Below are positions 27,883-37,402 of a stretch of DNA of 64,000 bases, in pieces. The position numbers were made by a program, and so were the translations under genes. The stretch spans positions 1 through 64,000 of the forward strand of contig NZ_JAKZGS010000012.1 in the NCBI RefSeq assembly GCF_022549695.1, given 5' to 3'. Positions within the stretch are counted from its first letter, which is position 1. The number at the start of each line of letters is the position of its first letter. Source of the stretch: Belliella calami (GTDB lineage: Bacteria; Bacteroidota; Bacteroidia; Cytophagales; Cyclobacteriaceae). The notes under the pieces are model-generated. The model was not told the origin of the DNA. It made no database searches and saw only the letters and a program-made list of their open reading frames with translations.

Positions 27883-28912
27883 TGGCATAGGACCTGAGGT
27901 AATTGCTCAGGCAGTAAAAGTGGTCAAAGCTGTAGGTAAGAAGTTTGGCCATACGATCAATTTCGAAGAAGCACCAGTTGGGGCGGCAGCAATAGACTTG
28001 ACTGGCAATCCCTATCCAGATGCTACCCACGAAGTTTGTCTAAGAGCAGACGCGGTGCTTTTTGGAGCTATCGGAGATCCCAAGTATGACAACGATCCCA
28101 AAGCCAAAGTAAGGCCAGAGCAAGGTCTTTTGGAAATGAGGAGGAAATTGGGACTTTTTGCCAATGTACGTCCTACTTTCACATTCCCTTCATTGATTCA
28201 CAAATCTCCATTGAAACTCGAAAGGGTGGAGGGAGTAGATTTTGTTTTCTTCAGAGAACTGACTGGAGGGATTTATTTTGGTGAGCCAAGAGGAAGAAAC
28301 GAGCAAGGAACCAAGGCATTCGACACAAATGTCTATACCAAAGAAGAAATCACGAGATTGGCTCGAATGGGTTTCGAAGCTGCGCAAAAAAGAAGGAAAC
28401 TGTTGACTTGTGTAGATAAGGCTAATGTATTGGCTACTTCGAGATTGTGGAGGGAAACAGTACAAGAACTTGCTCCAGAATACCCTGATGTCAAGGTGGA
28501 ATATGAATTTGTGGATGCAGTGGCGATGCGTTTGATCCAATGGCCAAAAGCTTATGATGTATTGATTACAGAAAACCTATTTGGTGATATTTTGACTGAT
28601 GAAGCTTCTGTGATTTCAGGTTCGATGGGTTTGATGCCATCAGCGTCGGTTGGTACAGAAAATAAATTGTTTGAGCCAATTCACGGATCCTATCCGCAAG
28701 CAGCAGGAAAAGACATCGCTAATCCATTGGCAACAGTGCTTTCGGCAGCGATGATGTTCGAGTATGCTTTTGATCTGAAAGCAGAAGCCCAAGCTATTTC
28801 TGATGTAGTCAATAAATCCTTGGCAGAAGGAATCGTAACAGAAGATATCGCCGAAGGAGCCAAAGCTTATAAGACTTCAGAAGTAGGGGATTGGTTGGCG
28901 GAGAATATTTAA
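27851..28912 (+). CDS. leuB: 3-isopropylmalate dehydrogenase
   Basis: 353 residues. NAD-dependent oxidative decarboxylation in leucine synthesis. [14 protein letters not shown] at the N terminus, [13 protein letters not shown] with the substrate-binding Tyr, and an [22 protein letters not shown]-terminal nucleotide loop are present. A second ATG 6 bp downstream (27857) is equally possible. It overlaps the cimA-like gene, so the pair is translationally coupled. Last gene of the operon, followed by a terminator. Confidence 0.97.
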   Translation: MEMNIALLPGDGIGPEVIAQAVKVVKAVGKKFGHTINFEEAPVGAAAIDLTGNPYPDATHEVCLRADAVLFGAIGDPKYDNDPKAKVRPEQGLLEMRRKLGLFANVRPTFTFPSLIHKSPLKLERVEGVDFVFFRELTGGIYFGEPRGRNEQGTKAFDTNVYTKEEITRLARMGFEAAQKRRKLLTCVDKANVLATSRLWRETVQELAPEYPDVKVEYEFVDAVAMRLIQWPKAYDVLITENLFGDILTDEASVISGSMGLMPSASVGTENKLFEPIHGSYPQAAGKDIANPLATVLSAAMMFEYAFDLKAEAQAISDVVNKSLAEGIVTEDIAEGAKAYKTSEVGDWLAENI

Positions 28913-28935
28913 TCTTTAAAATAGTATTAGTTGTT

Positions 28936-28968
28936 AAAAATCCACCTTGAGAGAGGTGGATTTTTTTT
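28936..28968 (+). terminator. Terminator of the ilv-leu operon
   Basis: TCCACC (28941-28946) with GGTGGA (28955-28960), extended by A5/T5, 8-nt loop, then a run of eight T. 24 bp after the leuB stop. Confidence 0.88.
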
Positions 28969-28969
28969 G

Positions 28970-29426
28970 GCTTCTACAGATCTTAGTCTCGGTTTGTCGT
29001 AAGAGGCAGACAAATAATGCTTTGTGTTTTTTAAATTTGGGTGTTACAGTGTCGAAGTCAAGTGTCCAAAATAGAGATGTTGTCTGAAAAGTGCGCAATA
29101 ATAAGATCCTCGTTCTAAAGCAACAGGAATTCTTGTTTAAACCAAATTTGGTTGATTGCCTAAGTTAAAACCTTTCAGGATTAGCATTCTTACTACTTTT
29201 AAGTAGGGAATCCTTTGTGCTGCTCCTGAAAGGTCTTTAAGTCAATTTTTAGATGATTAAAAGCTATGGTGCATGTTGGAAAAGGGTCTTTATTTTTTGA
29301 GAATATTTATCAACTGCTTTAGCAATCTACCATGGGACAGGCGCGGTGTAGTCAATATTAACTCCAAATCGCGATTCCATCAAGATATTGTTTGTTTAGC
29401 TGTAAGTAAGCTGATATTCAGTTTTT
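28970..29426. other. Intergenic region without clear genes
   Basis: About 450 bp between the leuB terminator and the convergent antiporter gene. Short frames exist but none looks protein-like. One large hairpin (29170-29234) is the only structured element. Confidence 0.5.
29170..29234. repeat. Large structured inverted repeat
   Basis: ACCTTTCAGGA (29170-29180) pairs perfectly with TCCTGAAAGGT (29224-29234). Inside, a near-palindrome CTACTTTTAAGTAG (about 29193-29206), flanked by ATTC/GAAT, gives a second nested stem. It could be a structured RNA or a palindromic mobile element; there is no T tract after it. Confidence 0.55.
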
Positions 29427-31442
29427 TTAATCGATTTCTAGCTCTTCTGAAAATCTTTCCAAAGCTTCAGGCTTACCCACAGCGTAAACAGTATCTCCTA
29501 ATTTGAGTTTTTCATTTGCTGTGATTTCAGCGATCGTTTTACTTTTTCGTTTGATTGCAACAATATTTATCCCAAACTTATCCCTAATTTGAGCATCTTT
29601 CAATGGAATATTGATAAAGTCACCAGAGTCTTTTTCTACCTTCAAACTCACAAAATTAATGTCAGGCAACTCTACCTTGAACTTAGAGTTCGCCTCTGTC
29701 GAAAGATTCCTAAACATTTCATAATTATGCGATCGGATTTCTACTGTGAAATCATCGATATCATGTTTGGATACAAGATATTTGTTGAGAACTCTGGTGA
29801 AAATCTCAATAGAAGTCTCAAACTCTTCAGGGATCACTTCATTTGCTCCAAGTTTTAGGTTCTCTTCCATTTCTCCGAGGTAACGTGTCCTTACGATGAT
29901 ATAGGGATTTTGCGTTATGTGTCTGATAGAAGCTATAATGCGCTTAGTTGCTTCTGGGTTGGAAATTGCAATGACTGCTACTCTTGCTTTGTGGATGTTT
30001 ACATGTTCCAAAACAGCATCATTGGCAGCATCTCCATACATAATTGGTTCACCTTTTTGCGATTCAGTTTTGACTGTTTCGGGATTTGTTTCAATGATTG
30101 AATAGGGGATATTCGCAGATTTAGCTGCTTTAGAAAGATTCCGGCCATTCAGTCCATATCCAATGATAACTAAGTGATCTTTTAGTTCTTTGGTGTCCAG
30201 TACAATATCTGGAGTAGTTTCATTTGCAAGACGCTTACTTAATTTATTTGGAAGAGGAAGGTTCAAAACGCCACAAGCAAGATCCTCTCTTTTCTTTAAG
30301 ATAAATGGAGTGATTGTCATTGTTAAAATAGAGATAGCTAGGAAATATTGGTAAGTATCTGGATCTAAAAGGTTGTACTTTAATCCTTCTTTGGCCAAAA
30401 GCAAAGAAAATTCACCAACTTGAAAGATTGAAAATCCTACCATAAAGGCTTCTTTGAACCCTTGTCCAATCGCCCTTACAGAAAAGGCTACTACCAAAAA
30501 CTTAATAAGGAAAGTCAAAGCAGTAAGTCCAAGAATGATGAATATATGTTCATACAAGAAAGTAATGTCAAATAACATCCCGACAGACACAAAGAAGAAA
30601 CTCAAAAATATCTCTCTAAATGGGAGGATTTTTCCGGTAGCATGGTGACTATAATCTGATTCACTTATGATCAAACCTGCCAAAAATGCCCCAAGACCCA
30701 AAGACAATCCGAGTAGTGACGTTACATATGCGACAGCAAAGCAAGTCAAGATAATACTAAGCAAGAACAGTTCTTCATTCCTCGTCTTGGTGACTCTGAA
30801 GAGAAGTTGTGGGATAATATATTTTGCACTGATAATCGTAAGCAATATCACCAATGCTCCTTTGAGTGCTAAGTAAAGCAATGAAAGTAAGACGTTGTCG
30901 GATTCTCCTGCCAACATTGGGGTGAAAAGCATCAATGGTACGATCACCACATCTTGAAATATCAATATAGCCAAAGTAGTTCGTCCAGGAATGGTATTGA
31001 CTTGACCATACTCTTGTAGGAGTTTCAATACAATCGCTGTACTACTCAATGCAAATAAGAATCCAAAGAACACAGCAACATTCCAGTCAAAGCCAAAACT
31101 ATAAGTCAGTAATGTAGTCGCTCCAATTGTCAAACCTACTTGAAGAGAGCCTCCAATAAATACTGCTTTCTTGATCGATAATAGACTTTTTAGAGAGAAT
31201 TCCATCCCAATCACGAAGAGCAATAGAATTACCCCAACTTCTGAAAGAACTTCTACTGCTGTGGAGGCATTTACTAATGAGAGGCCATAAGGGCCGGCAA
31301 TAGCGCCTGTGAAAAGAAACCCAATGATAGTTGGGATTTTCAACCTCATAAATAGAAGAATAACCAAAGTAGCTAGACCAAAAATAACTACAATGTCGGA
31401 CAGCATCGGCATTTCAGCACTAGCCAATATTACTTTATGCAT
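29427..31442 (-). CDS. KefB-type monovalent cation:proton antiporter
   Basis: 671 residues. A CPA2 membrane domain (about 12-395, some twelve helices, starting DIVVIFGLATLVILLF, with GFLFTGAIAGPYGL) is followed by an RCK/TrkA-N domain (about 420-540, HLVIIGYGLNGRNLSKAA, a nucleotide-binding Rossmann motif) and a TrkA-C domain (about 580-671). This resembles KefB/KefC, which exchange K+ for H+ under nucleotide or redox control. No KefF/G ancillary gene is adjacent. Start choice between Met 1 and Met 11 or 13 is open. Confidence 0.9.
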   Translation of the reverse strand: MHKVILASAEMPMLSDIVVIFGLATLVILLFMRLKIPTIIGFLFTGAIAGPYGLSLVNASTAVEVLSEVGVILLLFVIGMEFSLKSLLSIKKAVFIGGSLQVGLTIGATTLLTYSFGFDWNVAVFFGFLFALSSTAIVLKLLQEYGQVNTIPGRTTLAILIFQDVVIVPLMLFTPMLAGESDNVLLSLLYLALKGALVILLTIISAKYIIPQLLFRVTKTRNEELFLLSIILTCFAVAYVTSLLGLSLGLGAFLAGLIISESDYSHHATGKILPFREIFLSFFFVSVGMLFDITFLYEHIFIILGLTALTFLIKFLVVAFSVRAIGQGFKEAFMVGFSIFQVGEFSLLLAKEGLKYNLLDPDTYQYFLAISILTMTITPFILKKREDLACGVLNLPLPNKLSKRLANETTPDIVLDTKELKDHLVIIGYGLNGRNLSKAAKSANIPYSIIETNPETVKTESQKGEPIMYGDAANDAVLEHVNIHKARVAVIAISNPEATKRIIASIRHITQNPYIIVRTRYLGEMEENLKLGANEVIPEEFETSIEIFTRVLNKYLVSKHDIDDFTVEIRSHNYEMFRNLSTEANSKFKVELPDINFVSLKVEKDSGDFINIPLKDAQIRDKFGINIVAIKRKSKTIAEITANEKLKLGDTVYAVGKPEALERFSEELEID

Positions 31443-31783
31443 AAAAAAGAGTTTAATTAAAATTCAATTCGAAGTTAAAAATAAATTAACAATCTCTAAC
31501 CCAAAAATCTAAGGTTTCTTCTGAAAATACGTTTTGATTTAGTTGTTTCGAATTATTTTGTATTGGAATTCAGGCAGATAAGAATTTTATTGAATGAATT
31601 TTTCATGATACATCAACTTAAATAAATTCTACTGCCATCAATAAGCCCTTTATGGGAAGGGTAAAATTGGACTTGTTTTTTTATAGACAATTAATGTTTT
31701 TTTGATCATATCTTTTGAAAACAACGTTTTCTCTAATGATCTGACCTCGCCAGACAAGAAGCGATCAATCAACAAGCGATCAA
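31443..31783. other. Intergenic region with short direct repeat
   Basis: AT-rich, no coding frame. Two 15-bp direct repeats AAGCGATCAATCAA(C/T) at 31759-31773 and 31774-31788; the second covers the stop codon of the minus-strand DUF962 gene. Confidence 0.5.
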
Positions 31784-32263
31784 TCAATAAGCAAACCCCA
31801 TTCTTTTGTAGATAAAATGCATCAACCAGGCTGGACCAATTAAAAGAAATTGTATGTCTTTCAAAAATGATGGTTTTTTGCCTTCGATCTTATGTCCATA
31901 AAACTGGCATATCCACGAAATGACAAATAATCCAAGGGATAACGCCCACAAAGGAACTGGTGAAATCAAATCAATAAGATTGGCAACTGCCAAGCATAAT
32001 GCAGAAAAAAAGAACATGCCCAAAGTCAATGGAGGTGAAATAGTCAGGTAATAAACCAGCACAATTGCCAATACAATGGTAGCCCAATTAGCGAAATTCT
32101 GAAGAAATGGCAAATAGACCACCAAAGTCTCTGAAGGAATGCTGAAAATCAATCCTACAATACTGAAAAATATAGCAGGCACACAAATCCAATGGATGGT
32201 TTTGTTGGTTTCATTTTGGTGGCTCAACCCATATTCGTACAATAACTCGTCAATTTTCCGCAT
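31784..32263 (-). CDS. DUF962 / Mpo1-like membrane protein
   Basis: 159 residues with four hydrophobic segments. LYEYGLSHQNETNKTIHWICVP at the N terminus and QFYGHKIEGKKPSFL...GPAW near the C terminus are the signature of the Mpo1/YGL010w family. Yeast Mpo1 is an iron-dependent dioxygenase in alpha-oxidation of 2-hydroxy fatty acids. The likely metal-binding His residues (SHQNET, IHW, GHKIEGK) are present. The substrate in this bacterium is unknown. Confidence 0.8.
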   Translation of the reverse strand: MRKIDELLYEYGLSHQNETNKTIHWICVPAIFFSIVGLIFSIPSETLVVYLPFLQNFANWATIVLAIVLVYYLTISPPLTLGMFFFSALCLAVANLIDLISPVPLWALSLGLFVISWICQFYGHKIEGKKPSFLKDIQFLLIGPAWLMHFIYKRMGFAY

Positions 32264-32349
32264 GTAGAAATAGCTTTAGATGGATGTTTTTGGAATATCC
32301 TGATTAATTTAATAAATAGTCTTGAGTTTTCACTAAATCGTATAAAATA

Positions 32350-33471
32350 ATGCTCAGTTTTTGGGAGAAAAAACATTTTCTGAATTACGACATGATAATC
32401 ATCGGTGCAGGTATCGTTGGGCTATCTACCGCTATTCATTATAAAATTAGATTTCCGAAAAAGTCGGTTCTTGTCTTAGAGAGAGGGGTTTTTCCTACTG
32501 GCGCAAGTACAAAAAATGCTGGTTTTGCTTGTTTTGGAAGCCTGACAGAGATTTTAGATGACTTGAAATCCATGTCTGATAAAGAAGTTTTTGAATTGGT
32601 GGAAAAAAGGTACAAAGGTCTTTTGGCAATTAGGAAGTTTTTTGGGGATGAAGCAATAGGCTACATATCCAATGGAGGCTTGGAATTGATCACCAAAAGC
32701 CAAGAGAATGTCTTGTCAGAAATTCTCCGAATCAATGAATTGCTTTTTCCCATCTTCGATGACGATGTTTTTGAGATTGTAGATGATATCCAGTCATTCC
32801 AGTTCGGCGCAAATGTTAAGTATATCATTAGAAATAAATTTGAAGGCGAACTGGATACTGGATTGTACATACAATGTCTGTGGTCGAAATGCCAATCCTT
32901 GGATGTGAAAATTCTAACTGGTACGCATGTAGATTCTTTAGATGAAAGCCAAAAGGTAGTTTATGTGAAAAATGGTTTGGAGTCAAAAGGAATTCCCTTT
33001 CAGGCAAAACAAATTGCTATTTGTACCAACGCATTTACGAAAAAAATTATTCCTGACATTGATATCAAACCTGGAAGAGGATTGATTTTAGTGACAAAGC
33101 CTCTGAAGGAAAATATTGATTGGCAGGGGGCATTTCATTATGATGAAGGATATGTTTATTTCAGATCATTAGAAGGAAATAGGTTGCTGATAGGTGGAGG
33201 TAGAAATTTGGATTTTGCAGTAGAAGAAACAGATCAATTTGCAATCAATCAAAAGATTAGAGCCTATCTAATCGATTTGATGAAAAATGTGGTCATGCCT
33301 AAACAGGCTGTTGAGATTGATTTGGAGTGGTCAGGTATCATGGCTTTTGGATCAACCAAAACACCTATAATTACCATGCTGAATGACGATGTCGGCCTTG
33401 CAGTGAGATTGGGTGGAATGGGTGTCGCAATTGGTTGGCAGACAGCAGAGGAGTTGGTAAGCTATTATTAA
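32350..33471 (+). CDS. FAD-dependent oxidoreductase (DAO family)
   Basis: 373 residues. N-terminal FAD-binding Rossmann motif YDMIIIGAGIVGLSTAIHY (about 13-31). GASTKNAGFACFG is the glycine-oxidase/DadA-like substrate-side motif, and a C-terminal LRLGGMGVAIGWQTAEEL closes the FAD site. The Tyr-Asp before the Rossmann glycines supports the upstream start over the ATG at 32392. Substrate, probably an amine or D-amino acid, is not identifiable. Confidence 0.82.
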   Translation: MLSFWEKKHFLNYDMIIIGAGIVGLSTAIHYKIRFPKKSVLVLERGVFPTGASTKNAGFACFGSLTEILDDLKSMSDKEVFELVEKRYKGLLAIRKFFGDEAIGYISNGGLELITKSQENVLSEILRINELLFPIFDDDVFEIVDDIQSFQFGANVKYIIRNKFEGELDTGLYIQCLWSKCQSLDVKILTGTHVDSLDESQKVVYVKNGLESKGIPFQAKQIAICTNAFTKKIIPDIDIKPGRGLILVTKPLKENIDWQGAFHYDEGYVYFRSLEGNRLLIGGGRNLDFAVEETDQFAINQKIRAYLIDLMKNVVMPKQAVEIDLEWSGIMAFGSTKTPIITMLNDDVGLAVRLGGMGVAIGWQTAEELVSYY

Positions 33472-33532
33472 GAAGTGGAAAGTTCCGAAATTTTATTAAT
33501 TTCATGCTTTAGAAAAATCCAAAATATGATAA

Positions 33533-35014
33533 ATGGTTAAGATTCGTAAAGACCCTTCACTATTGGAAGCGATGTTTCCAATACTATTTTTAATAGTTCT
33601 ACTTGTGATCAATATTTGGATTTTTGGGACAGATGGTCTCAGTGGCTCCAATCAGATGGTCTTGGTAATTTCTTCTGCCTTAGCAGCGTTGATTGCAGTG
33701 TTTAGACTGAATATTAGGTGGGAGACGCTCCAAGATGGCATAGTGAAAAGTATCAGTTCTGCGATGTCCAGTATTTTGATTTTGTTGCTGATTGGTTCAT
33801 TGGCAGGTACTTGGATGATTAGTGGAATTGTTCCAGCAATGATATATTATGGTCTGCAAGTGTTAAACCCTACGATATTTTTGATAGCAGCTTGTATTGT
33901 GAGTGCAGTAGTTTCAATCTCGACAGGTTCTAGTTGGACCACAGTAGCTACGGTTGGAGTTGCTTTGTTGGGAATAGGTAAGGCTCTTGGTTTTGGAGAG
34001 GGGATTATAGCAGGTGCGATTCTTTCTGGGGCGTATTTTGGAGACAAAATGTCACCACTTTCCGACACTACCAACCTTGCACCGGCAATGGCAGGGACGG
34101 ATTTGTTTACACATATCAAGCATATGACCAAAACTACCATTCCATCGATTTTGATAACTTTGGTGATTTTCGGAATAATTGGATTTACGAGTGGCGCTGA
34201 AGGTTCCGTTGAGCAAGTCAAAGGAATATCAAGTGTAATTCTTGAGAAATTTAATATTAGTGGATGGCTATTTATAGTACCATTGGTGGTGATTGGACTG
34301 ATTGTCAAAAAAGTACCCGCAGTCCCTGCACTTCTTGCAGGCGCACTGTTAGGAGGTGTTTTTGCGATTATTTTTCAACCACAAATCATCTATTCTATAG
34401 CCAACGAAGCAGGTCAGGGTTATGCTTATAATGCTTTCAAAGCGGTAATGATGTCTCTCTATGGACAAGTGAGTGTCTCTACTTCTAATGATATTGTAAA
34501 TGAATTGCTCGTAACAGGAGGGATGTCTGGTATGCTCAATACCATTTGGTTGATTATTTGTGCGATGATTTTTGGAGGAATCATGGAAGAGAGTAAAATG
34601 CTGGCAGTTTTGGCCGAAGCGGTAATCAGAAAAGTGCATTCTGTTGGCTCTTTGGTAGCTTCTACGGCCGCTACTTGTGTCTTTTTCAACTTGACTACCT
34701 CTGACCAATACCTAGCTATCCTTGTGCCAGGTAGAATGTACGCAGATATTTATAGAAAAAGAGGTTTGAGACCTGAGAATTTAAGTAGAACTTTGGAAGA
34801 TAGTGCTACTGTCACATCTGTTCTTATCCCGTGGAACACTTGCGGAGCTACCCAAGCCTCTGTATTGGGAGTGGCCACTTTGACTTATGCACCGTATTGT
34901 TTTTTCAATATCATAAGTCCATTTATGACGATAATGTATGGTTATTTTAAACTTGGGATTAATTATTATTCAGAAGAGGAAATGATTGAAATCAGAAAGG
35001 AGTTTTTAGTATGA
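33533..35014 (+). CDS. Na+/H+ antiporter, NhaC family
   Basis: 493 residues, about eleven to twelve membrane segments. STGSSWTTVATVGVALLGIG and GAYFGDKMSPLSDTTNLAPA (about 165-185) are characteristic of NhaC-type antiporters, the latter with conserved Asp residues. TTSDQYLAILVPGRMY and SATVTSVLIPWNTCG are further family motifs. Its end overlaps the next ATG by 4 bp (ATGA), so it is coupled to the exonuclease gene. Confidence 0.9.
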   Translation: MVKIRKDPSLLEAMFPILFLIVLLVINIWIFGTDGLSGSNQMVLVISSALAALIAVFRLNIRWETLQDGIVKSISSAMSSILILLLIGSLAGTWMISGIVPAMIYYGLQVLNPTIFLIAACIVSAVVSISTGSSWTTVATVGVALLGIGKALGFGEGIIAGAILSGAYFGDKMSPLSDTTNLAPAMAGTDLFTHIKHMTKTTIPSILITLVIFGIIGFTSGAEGSVEQVKGISSVILEKFNISGWLFIVPLVVIGLIVKKVPAVPALLAGALLGGVFAIIFQPQIIYSIANEAGQGYAYNAFKAVMMSLYGQVSVSTSNDIVNELLVTGGMSGMLNTIWLIICAMIFGGIMEESKMLAVLAEAVIRKVHSVGSLVASTAATCVFFNLTTSDQYLAILVPGRMYADIYRKRGLRPENLSRTLEDSATVTSVLIPWNTCGATQASVLGVATLTYAPYCFFNIISPFMTIMYGYFKLGINYYSEEEMIEIRKEFLV

Positions 35015-35613
35015 TTCCAAAAAGTATTACAAAAGAGCAGGTAAACGAGCTTCCGTTGGGACAATTTGAAGGAGAAATCATTCTGATCAACTCCATGGAT
35101 CAAGTGCAGGAAGCTGTAGACGAGCTGTCCTCACATTCTTTGATTGGTTTTGATACTGAGACAAAGCCGGCGTTCAAAAAAGGGGTTTTCAATCAGGTGT
35201 CATTGCTGCAGCTCTCTACACCTGAAGTTGCCTATCTCATAAGGTTGAATGAATTGGGATTGCCAGAAGGTATTCGTGAGATTTTGGAGGATAGACAAAT
35301 TGTAAAGATTGGGGCAGCTGTTTTAGATGATTTAAGAGGTCTTCGTAAATATGCTCAAGATTTTGTGCCTGCAAGCTTTTTTGATCTCAATCAAGAATTG
35401 AAAAAAGTAGGGTTTTTGAATATAGGCGTCCGCAATCTTGCTGCTATGGTGATGGAGATCAGGATATCTAAATCTGAACAGGTATCCAATTGGGAAGCTG
35501 TTACGCTCTCAGAAAAACAAATGCTTTATGCGGCTACAGATGCTTGGGTTTGTCTTGAAATTTACAAAAAACTTTATGCACAAGGTTACTTAGATGATCT
35601 CTTCAGATATTAA
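35011..35613 (+). CDS. 3'-5' exonuclease, RNase D/WRN-like (DEDDy)
   Basis: 200 residues, a stand-alone DEDD exonuclease domain. FDTETKPAF (Exo I, Asp and Glu), KIGAAVLDDLRGL (Exo II) and LYAATDAWVCLEIY (Exo III, with the Tyr/Asp pattern of DEDDy) are in order. There is no HRDC domain, so it is shorter than RNase D. ATGA overlap with the upstream antiporter; the 3' end overlaps the convergent yigZ-like gene by 11 bp. Confidence 0.88.
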   Translation: MIPKSITKEQVNELPLGQFEGEIILINSMDQVQEAVDELSSHSLIGFDTETKPAFKKGVFNQVSLLQLSTPEVAYLIRLNELGLPEGIREILEDRQIVKIGAAVLDDLRGLRKYAQDFVPASFFDLNQELKKVGFLNIGVRNLAAMVMEIRISKSEQVSNWEAVTLSEKQMLYAATDAWVCLEIYKKLYAQGYLDDLFRY

Positions 35614-36202
35614 GGATTTTTACAAGATCCATATCCTTGATTTTAGTTTCGAATATGTCAAAAATACCCTCTCTGACCCTAAGTGTGATTTTACAAGTGT
35701 TGTCAAAATCCTGTGAGAGGATTTCCAAATCCAAATCTTTTACCATACGCATTACATCATTCATTGCTAAATAGTCAAATTTCAAGATTACATTTTTTTT
35801 GACTATTGCCTCCATAATCTCGTTGTTTTCCAAGGCTTCAAGAGCAGCTGTTTTGTAAGCTGTGATAAGACCGCCAACGCCCAGTTTTGTTCCACCAAAA
35901 TAACGAATAACTACAATTAGTGTGTTGGAAAGGTTTTTTGACCTGATTTGCCCTAATATAGGATCTCCAGCTGAGTGGTTTGGTTCGCCATCATCATTTG
36001 CTCTATATTGATCTTGATTTTTACCTAAAATGTAGGCATAGCAATGATGCCTTGCGTCATAATATTGCTTTCTAAGGCTGTCTAGAATCTCTTTGACTTC
36101 ATTTTCATCCGATACAGGATATGCAAAAGCCAAAAATTTACTGCCTTTTTCCTTATAAAGTCCTTCTGAAACATTTGATATAGTTAGGTAAGTGTCGTTC
36201 AT
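35603..36202 (-). CDS. YigZ/IMPACT family protein
   Basis: 199 residues. EKGSKFLAFAYPVSDENEV, ARHHCYAYILG, DDGEPNHSAGDPIL and VIRYFGGTKLGVGGLITAY are the hallmark motifs of the UPF0029/IMPACT N-terminal domain, followed by a small ferredoxin-like C-terminal domain. Eukaryotic IMPACT regulates GCN2. The bacterial function is not settled. Convergent with the exonuclease gene, tail-to-tail overlap. Confidence 0.9.
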   Translation of the reverse strand: MNDTYLTISNVSEGLYKEKGSKFLAFAYPVSDENEVKEILDSLRKQYYDARHHCYAYILGKNQDQYRANDDGEPNHSAGDPILGQIRSKNLSNTLIVVIRYFGGTKLGVGGLITAYKTAALEALENNEIMEAIVKKNVILKFDYLAMNDVMRMVKDLDLEILSQDFDNTCKITLRVREGIFDIFETKIKDMDLVKILNI

Positions 36203-36230
36203 AAAAATTAATTGAAGATAATTTTATGAT

Positions 36231-36891
36231 TCAATAATTTGGTTGATTTGGGTCTTTAGCCCAGAAGTCTTCTGTTAAGTAGAAAACAGTAACTATAATG
36301 TAATGGATTTTATTTCTAGTTAAAACATTTTCATCATGTAAATTTTCCAAAATGATTCCTAGAGTTGGATTGAAGTAATCATGGTTGCGGGTATTTATGA
36401 AACCATTAGATTCCATGAATGCTTTAACTTTTTCTAAATCAGTATTCATATCAATAGTAACATAAGCTTGTTCAACTACAGCAAAAAGACTGTTCTCTTC
36501 TTGAAAGAACCCTAGTAACTTGTATGCTGTGTCAGGAAAAAAAATAATTATGTAATAGTAAATTTTGGAAATAATCTTTCCAAGAACTGTAATTAATTGC
36601 ATCATTTAATTTTATTACAGTTTTTGAATCACTTAAATAAACTCTTTGCTCAGCTCCACTACTAATAATTTTGGAAAACTCTATTTGTTCGATCCATAGG
36701 TCAGTTGCAAGAATATATGCTTTTAGTTTTTTTTCTTCTTGAATACGGATTTGCTTTGAGTGCTCAGTTTTTGGGCTTGTAATCTCGCCTTTTCCAAGGT
36801 GACAGGAGATTGTTTGGATAGTTGCTCGAAACCTAACTTTGCTCTTTCCTGAAAGGATACTATGTAGTTCATACTTTATTGAGTTATGCAT
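36231..36891 (-). pseudogene. Polyvalent protein-kinase-like gene, frameshifted
   Basis: Two overlapping minus-strand frames make one protein. Frame 1 (from the ATG at 36891, possibly 36954) ends with SGAEQRVYLSDSKTVIKLND...LLLHNYFF then a stop. Frame 2 (to 36231) continues PDTAYKLLGF...NPTLGIILEDLHDENVL-type sequence. They join inside a run of eight T on the minus strand (36537-36544); seven T would restore a single frame of about 220 residues. The fused product matches the putative polyvalent-protein kinase domain seen in Bacteroidota mobile regions, with VIKLND (Lys) and LHDENVL (catalytic-loop-like). Either a pseudogene, a phase-variable homopolymer or a base-calling error. Confidence 0.7.
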
Positions 36892-36963
36892 TTTTACAAA
36901 TCTAGGGATTTTAGACAAATTGAAAAATATTAAAATTGATGTGTTGTTTTTCAACTGATTCTA

Positions 36964-36993
36964 ATTGACAAAGTCAAATAATACTTATTTTTG
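36964..36993 (+). promoter_or_regulatory. Promoter of the ketoisomerase cluster
   Basis: ATTG (36964-36967), 18-nt spacer, TATTTTTG (36986-36993), an exact -7 consensus. The start codon at 37001 is only 7 nt past the -7 box, so the mRNA may be leaderless or nearly so. Confidence 0.5.
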
Positions 36994-37000
36994 AATTAAT

Positions 37001-37402
37001 ATGAACAACTTCTCAAGTCCCAAAATTATCTTACTGGAAGGTATAGTCAATGAATCAGGTAGTCTTCACTTCTTCGAGTATTCTGAAGCTTTGCCTTTTT
37101 CGATCAAAAGGTCTTTTTGGATTACTGAAGTGCCACAGGGTGGAAAAAGAGGAGTCCATGCGCATAAAAAGGAAACGCAAGTATTGGTAGCGTTGAAAGG
37201 GTCTGTTAAGGTTAGTCTGGAAGGCACGTCAGGAAGTAAACATGAATTTATTCTCGATCAACCGAACAAGGCTTTGATTTTGCCTGCAATGTTTTGGTCT
37301 GAAGTAACATTTGATAAGGATACGGTTTTATTGGTTTTGTCTGACCAGGAGTTTTTGGAAAGTGATTACATTAGAGATAAAAATGAATTCGATGAATATT
37401 AA
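37001..37402 (+). CDS. Sugar 3,4-ketoisomerase-like cupin (FdtA/WxcM family)
   Basis: 133 residues, a single cupin. GGKRGVHAHKKETQVLVALKG holds the conserved His pair, and EYxxLI-type PNKALILPAMFWSEV plus SDxEFLESDYIRDKNEF are typical of FdtA/QdtA and the WxcM C-terminal domain, which isomerise dTDP-4-keto-6-deoxyglucose to the 3-keto form. No rmlA/rmlB or aminotransferase is nearby, so the nucleotide-sugar pathway is encoded elsewhere or the role differs. Its 3' end overlaps the next gene. Confidence 0.8.
   Translation: MNNFSSPKIILLEGIVNESGSLHFFEYSEALPFSIKRSFWITEVPQGGKRGVHAHKKETQVLVALKGSVKVSLEGTSGSKHEFILDQPNKALILPAMFWSEVTFDKDTVLLVLSDQEFLESDYIRDKNEFDEY

Noticed and set aside
29273-29506. 77-codon ORF between leuB and the antiporter gene
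   Set aside because: No recognisable domain; its 3' part runs antisense into the antiporter gene, and no promoter or ribosome site is evident.
31759-31788. 15-bp direct repeat as an attachment site
   Set aside because: Adjacent tandem copies next to a gene end, with no integrase or tRNA nearby; ordinary slippage is enough.
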